Positions 23,021-34,129 of a stretch of 64,000 bases of DNA are shown in pieces. A program made the translations under genes and the position numbers. The DNA is from Costus lasius (taxonomy: Eukaryota; Streptophyta; Magnoliopsida; Zingiberales; Costaceae), in contig JANVAS020000239.1 in assembly GCA_027563935.2 (NCBI GenBank), positions 124,001-188,000 of the forward strand, written 5' to 3'. The notes beneath the pieces are model-generated. The model saw only the letters and a list, made by a program, of their open reading frames with translations, searched no databases and was not told where the DNA came from. Every line of letters starts with the position of its first letter. Position 1 is the stretch's first letter.

Positions 23021-23995
23021 AGGTAAGGCAATCTTAAGTTCTTGCTCTATCTCCTTGGCTCTAAGATGGGCAACCTCTATGGAGTCAATCTGGTAGTAGG
23101 TAAGGCCCTTTCTAATCTCAGATCGGAGACCATTTTTATACCTGCTAAGGGTGAATAGAGGCTTTTCTCCTGGGTTTCCCCTAAGGAGGAATTCCTCAAA
23201 GCTAGCAGTGTATTGATCAATAGTCATAGATCCTTGGGTTAAGCTAGAGGCTTGGTCAAACAACTTACTCTGAAAATATAAGGGGACATATTTCAGTTTA
23301 AGTTGTTGGCGCATTTCTAGCCAAGTGTCTATGGGAGGTAGGTTGAGTCTCTCTTGGTTGTTCTCTACATTGGTCCAGTACAACCTAGCATTTCCCTCAA
23401 GAAGGCACTTTGCAAGTCGGACTTTGCTATGCTCAGGGATCATGCTCCACTCGAAGTATTGTTCTAGCTTGGTTGTCCAATCCAAGAAGTCTCGAGGTTC
23501 TAAGAAGCCATTGAAGGTTAGGGGATTGAGTTTGATGGCGTGGTGCACATCATCCTCCCTAAACCTAGGTTGAGGTGGGGTTTGAGTAGGAGGTCCATTC
23601 CACATGTTTGGTTGAGGGATTCCTACATGGTTTGGATTGGGATATCCATTCCATGTTGGTTAAGGATGGGTTCCCATATGGTTTGGATTGGGATATCCAT
23701 TCCACATAGGTTGGGTTCCAGCATGGGTTGGGGTTTGTTGCCCATTCCAAGGTTGTTGGGTTTCCACATGATTTGGACTAGGGGGTGGTTCACTAGCATG
23801 ATTTGGAGATCTACCCCTAGCATTGTTAAGCTAGTTGAGGTTTTGGTTGATGGTTTTTATTTGAGCGGCCAAAAGGTGAAATTGGTTAAGACTCTGAGTA
23901 ATGGTTCCTACTTGCTCAGTCAAAAGGTCAATCTTATCATTCAAGGCAGCATTATCCATTGTGGAATCTTGTTGAGTTTTAGACTGGGTTTGCAT
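23021..23995 (-). pseudogene. Gypsy-1 gag, truncated and with nonsense codons
   Basis: Starts at the ATG at 23995 (MQTQSKTQQ), about 150 bases after the primer-binding site. It has an N-terminal predicted coiled part. A Pro/Asn-rich linker with about four copies of a WNG-containing repeat (WNGYPNPNH, 23580-23760) follows, then a retrotransposon gag capsid domain (NPLTFNGFLEPRDFLDW through YARF-like 'QYTASFEEFLLRG'). There are two in-frame stops, a TAG after 'INQNLN' (near 23830) and a TAA in one WNG repeat (near 23660). The capsid part is open. The 3' side is cut at about 23021, where Copia RNase H begins, so no zinc knuckle or pol follows. Confidence 0.85.
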
Positions 23996-24144
23996 GGTGG
24001 TTTTGAAATATATAAGTTTTGAAAATAGGGCCAAAAATGATAGACAAAATAAGTAGTCAATTTCTTTCAAACACCTAGTTCCAAAGATCGCCTAGAAGTA
24101 GAAAAATAAGTTTTAAGGCTTAAAATCTAGTCTAAGAGCATAAG

Positions 24145-24156
24145 CTCTGATACCAA
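24145..24156 (-). other. primer-binding site of Gypsy-1
   Basis: Minus strand TTGGTATCAGAG, complementary to initiator methionine tRNA, two bases from the LTR. The junction (CTCTGATACCAA, three bases or so, then TGATGT.GG on the plus strand) is almost the same as in the non-autonomous element at 6675-6697. Confidence 0.88.
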
Positions 24157-24158
24157 TC

Positions 24159-26724
24159 TGATGTAGGACGGGGAACTAAAGCATTCAAACAACGTCTTTG
24201 AAAACCGGTTTTGATAAATAGCTAAGTAGTAAGGGAAAAACCGATGTTATGCTAACGAGGTTTGAGAAACTAATTTTTTTTGTATTATATATGTAAGAGA
24301 AAACCGAGTTTAAACTAAGAACTATAAATAAGAATTACACTAGAAAGCAGTAAATGCAGGAAATAAACTTACAGTGCAGCCCTTGAGAATCGAAGGGCTA
24401 TGCTTCCCGTTCTTCACCGGTCCTACTCTGATGGAAGGTGTAGGGTGGAGCTTACAAACATTCATAGACAGATCCATACAAGTCATGGATTTTAATACAA
24501 AATAAAGATCAAGGGGTGAGGTTAAGCCTCACAAATTCCCTTGCTTATCCTAGGTTACTAAAGATAAGGGGAAGAAGAGAGAAGAAAGGGGTGCGCCCTT
24601 TCTAGTTCCACTCCTTGCGCAAGCTTCAAGATAAAACTCAAAATTAGTGTAGGAAGATGTTCTTGAAACAAAGAGAGAAGACTAGGGAGAGAGACTTAGC
24701 CGAATAGCTTGAAGACTCCATGATGCCGAGAGGGAGATTGTCTTCTTCTTGCTCCAAACCGTGGATGAAGAGGTGCTCTCCTTGAGGTTACGCACTTAAG
24801 AAGGGGAGGAGTCCTTCTTGGAGTCTCAGTGGGAAGGTTGGAAGAAGATGATGGCTCGGCTATAGGGAGAATTCTAATACTAACACAAGTAATTAACTTA
24901 GGAAACTAATAGACAATATTATTTCATCCAAAGTTAGAGAATACATGCGAGAGGGGTACATTTATAGGCAAGTGGGAGAGCTAGGGTAGGATGGTCAATT
25001 GCCCCCTTGCGCTCCTTAGAAAAATAGAGTGAAATTCAAAATTTGAAAGACAAGGGCTGGCGCAAATTGGTCTTGAAAGCTTTCCTTCTTTGATAGTCTT
25101 CCTTTGGCAAGGTTTTGATGGCGTTGGGCTGGCATTGAGGTGGCTTTCCTTGCTTCTTGTGTTGGCGAGAGGCTCTCATTTTTGCTGAATGTTGATGCAT
25201 AAGTGAAGGATTCAAAAGTTGAATCCTTTCCATAAGTACTTTGGGGGCAAAACAAGATGGTAAGTCTCATTAAAGGCTCCCTTTGATTGTGTATCTAGAT
25301 TGGATTGATTTTGAATTCTTTCTTTGCTTGGCTGATGAGTTGGTGCATATCCAAGGTTGGATGGTTGATGTTGCCGATTGATTCATTGAAGAGGCGCCTA
25401 ATCAAATGAGGAAACTGAAATGGCAAGTGAGTTCATCTTGGACCTTGATTTGAACTTGGAGTTGGAGAGGTTGAAGTCTTCTTTCCTTTCTTGAACTGAA
25501 CTTCTTGAGTGGAGCTTGAGCTGACCTTGGAGTGGAGCTTGAGCAAACCTTTAGCTTGAATAACCTGCCAAAAATATAACCAATGCTTGGATGCACTATC
25601 CTACCATGATGCAAAGTTCATAAGAGCTACATGCATTACAATGCACAACCTACTACAATTGGACATGCCATAAATGACTACATGATGCATGGCTTTATTA
25701 AAAGTAAATTACCCTAAATGCAATGTAAGAAAAGGGACTCTAAGGGAACCCATATCAAAGGGGTTTCCTGCGAGCCCGGACAGATCTCCTCAGAGCAGGG
25801 CTACTGCCTCCATCATGATTGGATTCGTAGGTTTAAAAAGAATAATTTCGACGTTGCGATTTACCTCCCGGTACTTATCGCAACGTCTAAGATGCAAACA
25901 TACTTGGCCACAGTAATTTACGGTATAAACTCAATTCTAATCAAATCAATGCTATAATAATCTTGACAAAGAATAAAAATATAAATTTCAATCCATAAAC
26001 ATCAATGGGCTACATCCCTCATCTGGAAAACAAGTTTTCTCGCTCATATTTGAAGAAAATAGCACGTATATAGATGAAACTTGCATTGAGTCATAATAAA
26101 AAATAAGAAAATCACTAGAACAGTAATCATAAATGCTTCCCCTTGATCTAGAGATGAAGATGAAGTATCTAATTATCTTATTTGCCTAAATTGTCGCAAG
26201 AATTTTGCCTTGGAAGTCGATTTTGCCCTAGCCGCCGCCTCTGATCATGTTCACCGTAAAAGTCTCTCTTGGCCTCCAAAAATTCATCTTTTTATAGTTT
26301 AATGGGTTTGAAACCCTTCAAGGAAGTATTTTGGAGAGTTTGGTTCAAATCTGACTCAATTTGGGGTCGAATCGGGTGAAAAACACAAAAGGGCAGAAAA
26401 ACTTACGACTCGTAAACTGTTCACGGTTGCGGTCGTGAAAGTTTCAGTGAGTAAAGTCTTTTGTGCATAGAAATATTCATGGGCCATAAAGGATTCACGC
26501 TCTCACCCATGAAAGTTTCTGAACTTTTTAACTTAGCCGCGATTTCAGCCCTTGAACGCGAAACTCATGGCCAGCCGAAAAACTCACGGCTGTGGCTGTG
26601 AATATCACGTCTGACATTGTTTTTGCCCAAATTTGACATGCGACCTTGTAATTTCCTAGGGAATTGTGTTATGGCTTGAAAACTCAGAAAATCTATTATT
26701 TTCATGTCATTTTGCCTACATTTT
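24159..26724 (-). repeat. Gypsy-1 5' LTR, first part (interrupted by copia-2)
   Basis: Minus-oriented LTR starting TGATGTAGGACGGGG next to the primer-binding site. The second part is at 35809-35940 and ends CATCA. Joined length is about 2.7 kb. No coding capacity is supported. A stretch at 25740-25900 looks less AT-rich, but I could not identify it. Around 26420-26610 there are several imperfect inverted repeats built on TTCACG and CGTGAA. Confidence 0.78.
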
Positions 26725-28403
26725 TGTTGGGGTATGCCCTTAAGGCTAATGTTTGAGGCCTTGGGATTATATCAGTATCATGTATAAACTCAATGTTTAT
26801 AAAGGCAATGGTTGTTATTCAGGTTGTTGCATTATCTGCTGCCATATGTATACTTCTGAATAATGTCTCAATGCTGTTCAGCTTGGCAGACATGCAGTAT
26901 TGTCCTTAGTCGAGATATCTTGGTGAACATGAGACAGCCTTGATATGATTGAGACTAATATGTGTTCTAATCTTATAGGATGCTTCGAGCATGGAATAAG
27001 ATGTAGACTCATGGGTACATTGGATGTACTGGACAGACCCTACTTAGGATGTTCAATTGCTTGTCACAATGTGAATAATCCTTATATGCAAACAAGTGGC
27101 ATATTTCCTCTGACTTGAGATCACTTGTGTTTCTAAATGATGATTGACATTGTTTTGAGGTAGTTCAATATCATTTGAAACATAATGGTTATAGACTATC
27201 TTGGATAATGAACATGAGTCATGTTAGGGCGCTAGTGATAGATATAGGATTGCCTTCTCCTTGATTGGAGTGTGATGTTCTAAAGGGGCCCCCTGGATGA
27301 GATGGTTGAGAAAGTGTATGGCCATACCCAGATGACTATGTTCATCTGATCTAACCACTCTCATCATATTGGAGTTACAGGCTTGACATGCTTATCCAAT
27401 AAGAACATCCAGTGGCAAAGGAAACAAGTATGCCTAGTGAATTGAATTCACACTTGTGCTATGGTTTGGGTGTAGTCTTGGAAGACTCTTTCCTTTATAT
27501 CGGGAGACAGTGATGTGTTGCTAGATACCCCTCTCTGTTCGTGATAACGTAAGTTATCGTTACCGACATTTAAAGGAAACCCTTAGGGTCGCACAATTTG
27601 ATGATATGGCATACTTATGTCAGATCGTGTGGACTGAATTGTTTTGGTTCAGTTTGAAGGGATTTAAACTCTGATTGTAAGTGAGATCTGGTCTGATCAT
27701 GTTTGATTGATTAGGGCTTGAGATCAGTAAGCATCGATCGAGAGAACTGATGCTAGATCGATGAGATCAAGAGCATCAAGAGATGAATGGTTAGATCTTG
27801 AGCCTTTTTGGTTTTATATGATCTAGATCAAGTCTTGGTTTGATTTGGTCTTTGTACTAAATTCAATTGAACCGGTTCACTTAGAGTGAGCGCATGGTTC
27901 AAAGGGAGAATGAGTTGCGATCGTTCATATTGGGGTGAACGCATGAACGTATGAGGGCTTACTATATTTGGAAATTGGTTTTCCAATTCGAGAGTAACGC
28001 CTCCATGTTCGAGAATAACGCCTCACTCTCGCCCATCTTCTCCTCTTGACGCTCCTCTTTCGGTGTGGTGATTTTTCACGCAAACGAGAGGGAGTTCGAC
28101 GAGCACCAAGACATCTCTCAATCTCCTTCACGTGATTAGCACACTTGGAGAGCTTTGCTAGCACAAGGATCGACAAGGAGTAGGCGATCAATCATCTTGT
28201 GTGCGCACGCTTTGGAGGAGAGCCACTTGGTTCTCTGCTTCCAAATCGCCATCCACTCATGGCTATGGTATGATTTTGTTTTGATCTATACAATCTTCAA
28301 GTTGATCATATATTCATGCATGCGATCCTAGGAAACCCTACATTCCGCCCATGCAAATCTTTATATGCGCATGTTTTAGGGTTTCACCCCCCCCCCCCCT
28401 TCA
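26725..28403 (+). repeat. 5' LTR of copia-2
   Basis: Starts TGTTGGGGTATGCCC and ends TTCA after a run of 14 C (28387-28399 region); the 3' LTR has only 7 C there. The rest aligns without large gaps. Confidence 0.93.
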
Positions 28404-28405
28404 AT

Positions 28406-28418
28406 TGGTATCAGAGCC
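28406..28418 (+). other. primer-binding site of copia-2
   Basis: TGGTATCAGAGCC, two bases after the LTR end, complementary to initiator methionine tRNA. Confidence 0.9.
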
Positions 28419-30197
28419 AAGTTTCTGTATGAATCATATGATTGCTTTGTGTGATCCATGTTTGCGATAAGTAGATCTAAAATAATGATCATGCCGAAAA
28501 CTACATGCTTGTATGCTTTTACTTTTGGTGGCGCATGATTCATGTTGGCGCTTGTTGAAGTTGTTTTTACCAAAACTGAACATATTGCGCGCATCCACTT
28601 AGATCTATAAGCACCTACTTGAAAAACTTAGACGGGTTATTAGGGTTGAAGTCATCAGTCTAGTCTAGACCCAACAGTCTGATCAGACCATCTGACAGCC
28701 TAGATGGGTTGACCAGATAGCACCTATGCGCAAGCATGAGGTGGCTATAGGTCGACTACAGAAAGGCGTGTAGCGATGTCTGATCGAGGCGACCAATGAA
28801 CGATCATGATTAAGGCCCGGGGTCACACCCGCTTGCCAGAAATCATGAGGGACGTTCAGCCCTTAAGGCATGCATAGTTGACCACTAGGTCGACTCATGT
28901 CGGTTATGACTTGGTGCATGCAAGGGCAGTGGGTCTGACTAGGTCTGATGAGTGGATCCCTATTAATGGACCGTTGTAAGGTAGTAGGGCACATAAGGAA
29001 ATAAAATTGATGCCAATGGGATTTTCGAAAATTTTATTTTCTTGATTGGATCACATGATGTTTGTATAACATGATTGAATGTCTATTTCATCTTATGTGG
29101 GCTGCCCAATTTTAATGTGTGCTGTGCTGGGGCCTGCGTGCCTGAATCAATATTATAAATTATTTATTGTGATCTGCGCATCACATTTTAATTAATTGAT
29201 AATGTGTAATTGACCTGCAAGTCAAATCATGTCTAGATAGATTAAAATGTAATTTAATCAGACATGAGCTCAGAGCACACATGGCAGAGGCGCATGCAGC
29301 AAGTGGCTTCACCAGTGGGAGGTCTAGGGTTCGACTCTAGGACAGGCGTATTTTACCTGGTGGGCGCATCTCAGCTGCACAGGGCGCTTGGGCCTGGGTT
29401 GGGCCAGATGAAATGCTAAAGACCCATGAAGAGCTCAAGTGAAGACTTAAGTTAATTTAAGGTCTAACTTAGGCTTAATGGGCTTTTACCACATAACATC
29501 ATCATGCTTTCTATTTACTGTTTAAGTAAATTTAATATCTGCATGATTTATTCTTCTACTATCACCATAGGATTTGCATGATAGTTAAGAAGATAAAAGG
29601 ACCGTTAAAATCCAACCATGAACATCAAGCACGTAAGCCTTCTGACGCGAAACCTCACTGTTCTGACTATCGTTGGGGCCGTGTTGTACCCACTCAGTGG
29701 GCATGCCCATCTATCTTCAGACAGTGTGTGATTACATCTGCGTGTTACAGAGAAGGGATTTATCGCTTCTCGTTGCTCAGCATAGCTCGTGGTGGTCCAG
29801 GGAGTAGGTCGGGTCAGCTTGACCATGTAGGCTACATATTGAGCATATGTTAGCTATATGGAGGCAGCCATCTGTGGAATCAGAGACTGTGTTGTACCAA
29901 CTCAGTTGGCACAGTCTGCTGGATTGCCCAGATGAAGGGGAATCGCACGGGTTGGCGATTGGCATGGATAGCCTACCAGTGATTAGTGCTTGAACTCTCT
30001 GTGCATCTTATCTCGCCTGAGCGGGACGCGGAGACCAAGTATGAAATCTGGATCCCATCTCAATAAAAAGAGTTTTACTCTTTCGGACTGTTTTATTGGA
30101 TTTTTCAGTCAGATAAAATAGTGAGAAAAGAATCATTCTTAAGTCCTGGATTGATTCTAACATGGATACTGACCTTGTTGTTCTTGCAATGTTGTAG
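28419..30197 (+). other. copia-2 untranslated leader, probable intron in its 3' part
   Basis: 1.78 kb between primer site and gag with no supported frame. Its last about 640 bases (from about 29560) are homologous to the copia-3 leader (from about 45788). It ends CTAAC, then 38 bases, then GTTGTAG, directly before gag. This resembles a plant branch point plus 3' splice site. A possible donor GTAGAT at 28471 has a counterpart at 44875 in copia-3. The hairpin series is listed separately. Confidence 0.6.
29675..30110 (+). ncRNA. structured leader RNA of copia-2: six hairpins
   Basis: Hairpins read from the sequence: A 29675-29709 (CCCAC/GTGGG, loop TCA, with a longer outer helix); B 29823-29861 (CATAT/ATATG inside an 11-bp helix with one bulge); C 29884-29917 (AGACTGTG/CACAGTCT outer, TTGTA bulge, CCAAC/GTTGG inner, loop TCA); D 29996-30034 (TCTCTGTG/CGCGGAGA with G-U pairs, bulge CATCTTA, TCTCGC/GCGGGA inner); E 30067-30083 (AAAGAGT/ACTCTTT); F 30086-30110 (GACTG/CAGTC). 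Copia-3 has the same six at 45928-46364 with other sequences in the paired arms. Function is inferred only; packaging, dimerisation or splicing control are candidates. Confidence 0.65.
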
Positions 30198-30992
30198 ATT
30201 TCTGCAGCAACGAACACCACAGGGCTCAATTTGCGATCCATACTGGAAAAGGAGAAGTTTGCTGGGCCAAACTTCTCAGACTGGTACAGACAGCTTAAGA
30301 TTGTTCTTAAGGCTGAGAGGAAACTGTATGTCCTTGAGACGGCAATACCGCCTCAACCCGCAGCGAACGCCGCAAGGGCGGTTCGGGATGCTCATGAGAA
30401 GCACGTCAGTGATAGTACTGATGTCGCTTGCCTTATGCTTGCGTCAATGACGCCAGAGCTCCAGCGTCAGCATGAGGATTTATCTGCTATTGATATTATA
30501 GAAAATCTCAAGATGCTGTATGCTACACAGGCAAGGACTGAACGCTATAACTTGATGAAACTTTTCTTTTAGAGCAAACTGACTGAAGGGAGTCCAGTGG
30601 GAGCTCACGTACTCAAGATGATTGGGTACAAGGAGGCTCTTGAGAAACTGGGACACACCATCAATCAGGAGCTTGTTGTAGACATTATCCTGCAGTCTCT
30701 CCCGGTCTCTTTCGATCCGTTCATCATTAATTTTAATATGAACAAGATCGACTGTACCCCGGCAGAGTTACTGAACATGCTCTATACTACAGAGCAAACT
30801 CTTGAAAAGGGAAAGCCTTCATCCTCTGTCTTGATGATTCCTTCCAGGAACAAGAAGAAGGGGAAGAAGGGCAAAGCCCCTGTCAAGAGCTACAACAAGG
30901 CTTTGAAACAAAAGATCAAGTGGTCGAAGGAATACAGATGTTTCCATTGGGGCCAGCTGGGTCACTGGAAGAAGGACTGTAAAGCGCTCTAA
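30198..30992 (+). pseudogene. copia-2 gag, start codon lost and nonsense codons
   Basis: Gag-like protein containing 'NFSDWYRQLKIVLKAERKLYVLE', the usual Copia gag N-terminal pattern, and a basic zinc-knuckle region near 30930. The frame opens at 30198, just after GTTGTAG, with ATT where the copia-3 gag has ATG a few bases further on; no earlier in-frame ATG exists, so the start seems lost. TAG at 30570-30572 and TAA at 30990-30992 interrupt the frame. The zinc knuckle reads CFHWGQLGHWKKDC, with Trp in place of the second Cys, so zinc binding is doubtful. Copia-3 gag (46464) is the nearest relative here. Confidence 0.85.
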
Positions 30993-31025
30993 GGAGACAA
31001 GAAGGGAAGCAAGCCTTTCGCTTCT

Positions 31026-31334
31026 GGCTTAGGTATTTTCGTGACTGAAGTCATGGTATGTTCTTCTTCTATTTCATGGGTGTTGGACACTGCATGTGGA
31101 GTTCACATTTGTTCAAATGTACAGGAACTCAAGAGAAGAAGACAGGTGGGACAGCATGAGGTGGACCTACGAGTAGGAAACGGGGCACGGGTTGCTGCTG
31201 TTGCTGTAGGAGAATATCACATCTCTTTACCATCTGGCCTTGTATTAGAACTGGACCATTGTTATTTTGTACCAAGCATAACTAAGAATATTATCTCTAT
31301 TCCTGCTCTTGTCAGGAAAGGGTTTTTCCTTTGA
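31026..31334 (+). pseudogene. copia-2 protease region
   Basis: In frame with gag after the TAA at 30990. Contains 'WVLDTACGVHICSN', the Copia aspartic protease active-site region with D-T-A in place of D-T-G, and the downstream 'LELDHCYFVPSITKNIIS' segment, which is typical of the protease-integrase linker. The frame ends at 31334 because of a +1 insertion in a T run (about 31320-31326); the following segment continues in the next frame. The same D-T-A-C occurs in copia-3 (47010-47025), so it is not a private mutation. Confidence 0.82.
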
Positions 31335-32456
31335 ATGCAAAACTTCAAAGTGTTATATTTCTTTTGATAATATTGTTTATGCTACTGGGTCGATTAACAA
31401 TGGGTTATTCATGTTGGACATGGAATGTTCTGTACAACAAGTTGATAATAAGAAAGCCAAGTATGCTGATGACAGCACCTTGCTATGGCATAATCGTTTA
31501 GGCCACATTAACAAGAAGCGCATTAAGCGGTTGCATAAACATGGACTGCTGGGATCATTCTCCTATGAGGAGCTTGATACATGCAAAGCTTATTTAATGG
31601 GTAAAATGACGAAGTCTCCTTTTTTCTAATAAAGGTCAAAGGGCTTCAGGTTTACTTGACCTCATTCATAGTGATGTGTGTGGGCCATTTAGTAAACATG
31701 CCAGAGGTGGCTATTCATACTTCATTACCTTTACTGATGATTTCAGTAGGTATGGTTATGTCTATCTAATGAGACATAAGAGTGAATCTTTTGACAAGTT
31801 CAAAGAGTTCAAAAATGAAGTACAAAATCAGCTAGGCCGAAATATCAAGGCACTTCGTTCAGATTGAGGTGGAGAATACTTGAGTCGAGAGTTTACTGAC
31901 TATCTGAAGGAGTGTGGGATTATCTCACAGCTCACTCCGCCAGGAACACCGCAATGGAATGGTGTGTCCGAGAGGAGAAATAGAACCTTACTGGATATGG
32001 TTCGTTCAATGATGAGTCAGGCTACTCTACCTTACTCCTTTTGGGGGTTTGCACTGGAAACAGCAGCAAAGGTACTAAACCGAGTGCCATCCAAGGCTGT
32101 TTCAAAGACTTCATATGAGTTATGGTATGGGAAACAGCCGAGCTTGACATTTATTAAAATCTGGGGTTGCGAGGCTTATGTCAAAAAGCTCGCCTCTGGG
32201 AAACTGGAGAGCAGATCTGATAAATGTATCTTTGTCGGTTACCCTAAAGAAACTAAGGGTTATTTTCTACGATCCCAAAGAGAACAAAGTATTTGTTGCT
32301 CGAACGGCTATTTTTCTTGAGAAGGAATTTCTTCTACAAGAGGCCAGTGGGAGAGAAATAAGGCTGGATGAGAATCCAGAGGAAGGACAAAGTAGTCAAA
32401 CTCAGTTGGATGAGCCTGAGCCAATAGAACAGGTTACTAAACAACCTGAGGCTTAG
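31309..32456 (+). pseudogene. copia-2 integrase, three lesions
   Basis: Zinc-binding pre-domain (HNRLGHINKKRIK with CKAY in place of a C..C pair) at about 31490-31610. The catalytic core follows: 'LIHSDVCGPF' (first Asp), 'RSD' (second Asp) and 'WNGVSERRNRTLLDM' (Glu). Lesions are a +1 T near 31622, TGA at 31865-31867 right after the second catalytic Asp, and +1 T near 32266. The frame ends with TAG at 32454-32456. The C-terminal 'GCEAYVKK' and 'FVGYPKETKGY' segments are conserved in Copia integrases. Confidence 0.88.
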
Positions 32457-34109
32457 ATATCACGGGAACCGTGAAGATCGGGAAGGATCCGTCGACAGCC
32501 TGAGCGCTATGACGGAGTCTACATCATTGATGATGAAGCCCTCACTTATGCGGATGCGGTCAGTGGACCGGAATTAGCGAGATGGCTTGAAGCTATGCGA
32601 GCCGAGATGGACTCCATGTCAGATAACCAAGTCTGGGATTTGGTTGATCCGCCTCCGGGAGTAATCCCTATAGGCTGTAAGTGGATCTTCAAGAAGAAGA
32701 TTGACATGGATGGTAACGTGGTTACCTATAAAGGCAGGCTAGTTGCGAAAGGTTTCAAACAAATCTACGGGATAGATTATGATGAAACTTTCTCTCCTGT
32801 AGCCATGTTCAAGTCTATTCGGATTATTCTCGCGATAGCGGCATATTATGATTATGAGATCTGGCAAATGGATGTGAAGACCGCTTTCCTTAATGGAAAA
32901 TTAGAAGAGGATGTGTATATGACACAACCTGAAGGTTTCATCAATCCATCAGATCGTCATAAAATATGCAAATTAAAGAAGTCCATTTATGGACTTAAAT
33001 AAGCATCGAGAAGCTGGAATATTCGTTTTGATGAATCAATCTGTATGTTTGGTTTCATCAAGAATGAAGATGACCCGTGTGTATATAAGAGGTTTAGTGG
33101 GAGAGTGATTACTTTCCTAGTCCTCTACATCGATGATATCTTAATCATTGGAAACGATATTCCTGAACTGCATGCCGTCAAGGCATGGTTAAGAAAATAT
33201 TTCTAGATGAAACATTTAGGAGAAGCAGCCTATGTATTAGGTGTGAAGATCTACAGAGATAGATCTAAGAGGCTTCTCGGGCTGTGCCAGAGTACTTACA
33301 TCGATAAAGTCCTGGAGAGATTCCATTTAGAAAATTCTAAAAGAGGATATCTTCCAGTCAGACATGGTCTGAATCTTTCAAAGAGTCAGTGTCCACAAAC
33401 ACAGACTGAGAAAGATGAAATGGATAATACACCTTATGCTTCGGCTATTGGGTCCATTATCTATGCGATGTTGTGTACTCGCCCATACGTCGCTTACGGG
33501 TTAAGCGTGACCAGTCGATTCCAAAGTAATCCAGGAAAGGCACACTGGATTGCAGTCAAGAACATTTTGAAATATCTTCGGAGGACCAAAGATATGTTCT
33601 TGATTTATGGAGGTCAGGAAGAACTCAGTATTGAAGGATATACTGACGCTTCATTCCAATCTGACCAGGATGATTTCCGATCGCAATCAGGCTATGTTTT
33701 TAGCTTGAATGGAGGAGCAGTGGTGTGGAAAAGTTTCAAACAATCAATTATTGCTGATTCCACAACAGAAGCCGAGTATGTTGCAGCCTCAGAAGCATCC
33801 AAGGAGGCAGTGTGGATTCGTAAGTTCGTTCAGGAACTTGGTGTTGTTCCTTCGAGTGCAGATCCATTGGTTATCTTCTGTGATAACACTGGAGCAATAG
33901 CACAAGCAAAGGAACCACGGTCGCACCAAAAGTCCAAGCACATACAGAGAAGGTTTCACTTGATCCGGGAGATCATTGTTCGAGGAGAGATCAAGATCTG
34001 CAAGGTTCATACAGATGACAATCTAGCTGACCCGCTTACAAAGCCTCTGGCGCAGCAGAAGCATGAGAAGCACTGTAATAATATGGGTTTGAGATTTCTC
34101 AACCATTAG
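32457..34109 (+). pseudogene. copia-2 reverse transcriptase and RNase H, two nonsense codons
   Basis: Reverse transcriptase from about 32600 ('MDSMSDNQVWDLVDPP', 'GCKWIFKKK', 'MDVKTAFLNG', 'SIYGLK') with the catalytic YIDDILIIGND around 33127-33160. RNase H follows ('GYTDASFQSD', 'SGYVFSLNGG', 'EAEYVAASEA', 'IFCDNTGAI') and then the C-terminus 'NLADPLTKPLAQQKH'. The stop is at 34109. TAA at 33000-33002 (after SIYGLK) and TAG at 33204-33206 break the frame. The last 300 codons (33207-34109) are open. The polypurine tract begins 4 bases after the stop. Confidence 0.92.
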
Positions 34110-34112
34110 ATT

Positions 34113-34129
34113 AAGTGCAAGTGGGAGAT
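34113..34129 (+). other. polypurine tract of copia-2
   Basis: AAGTGCAAGTGGGAGAT directly before the 3' LTR start. The motif GTGCAAGT.GGAGAT is shared by the other Copia elements here. Confidence 0.88.

Noticed and set aside
25740..25910. Possible host gene fragment (two overlapping frames, CEPGQISSEQGYCLHHDW)
   Set aside because: Short, no recognised domain, no splice structure, and located within a Gypsy LTR. I could not identify it.
29560..30197. Self-cleaving ribozyme in the structured Copia leader
   Set aside because: I looked for the hammerhead core words (CTGATGA and GAAA in the right places) and did not find them; the structure is a series of simple bulged hairpins.
30231..30233. Gag start of copia-2 at 30231
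   Set aside because: The codon is TTG, not ATG. The frame extends upstream to 30198, where the expected ATG position reads ATT.
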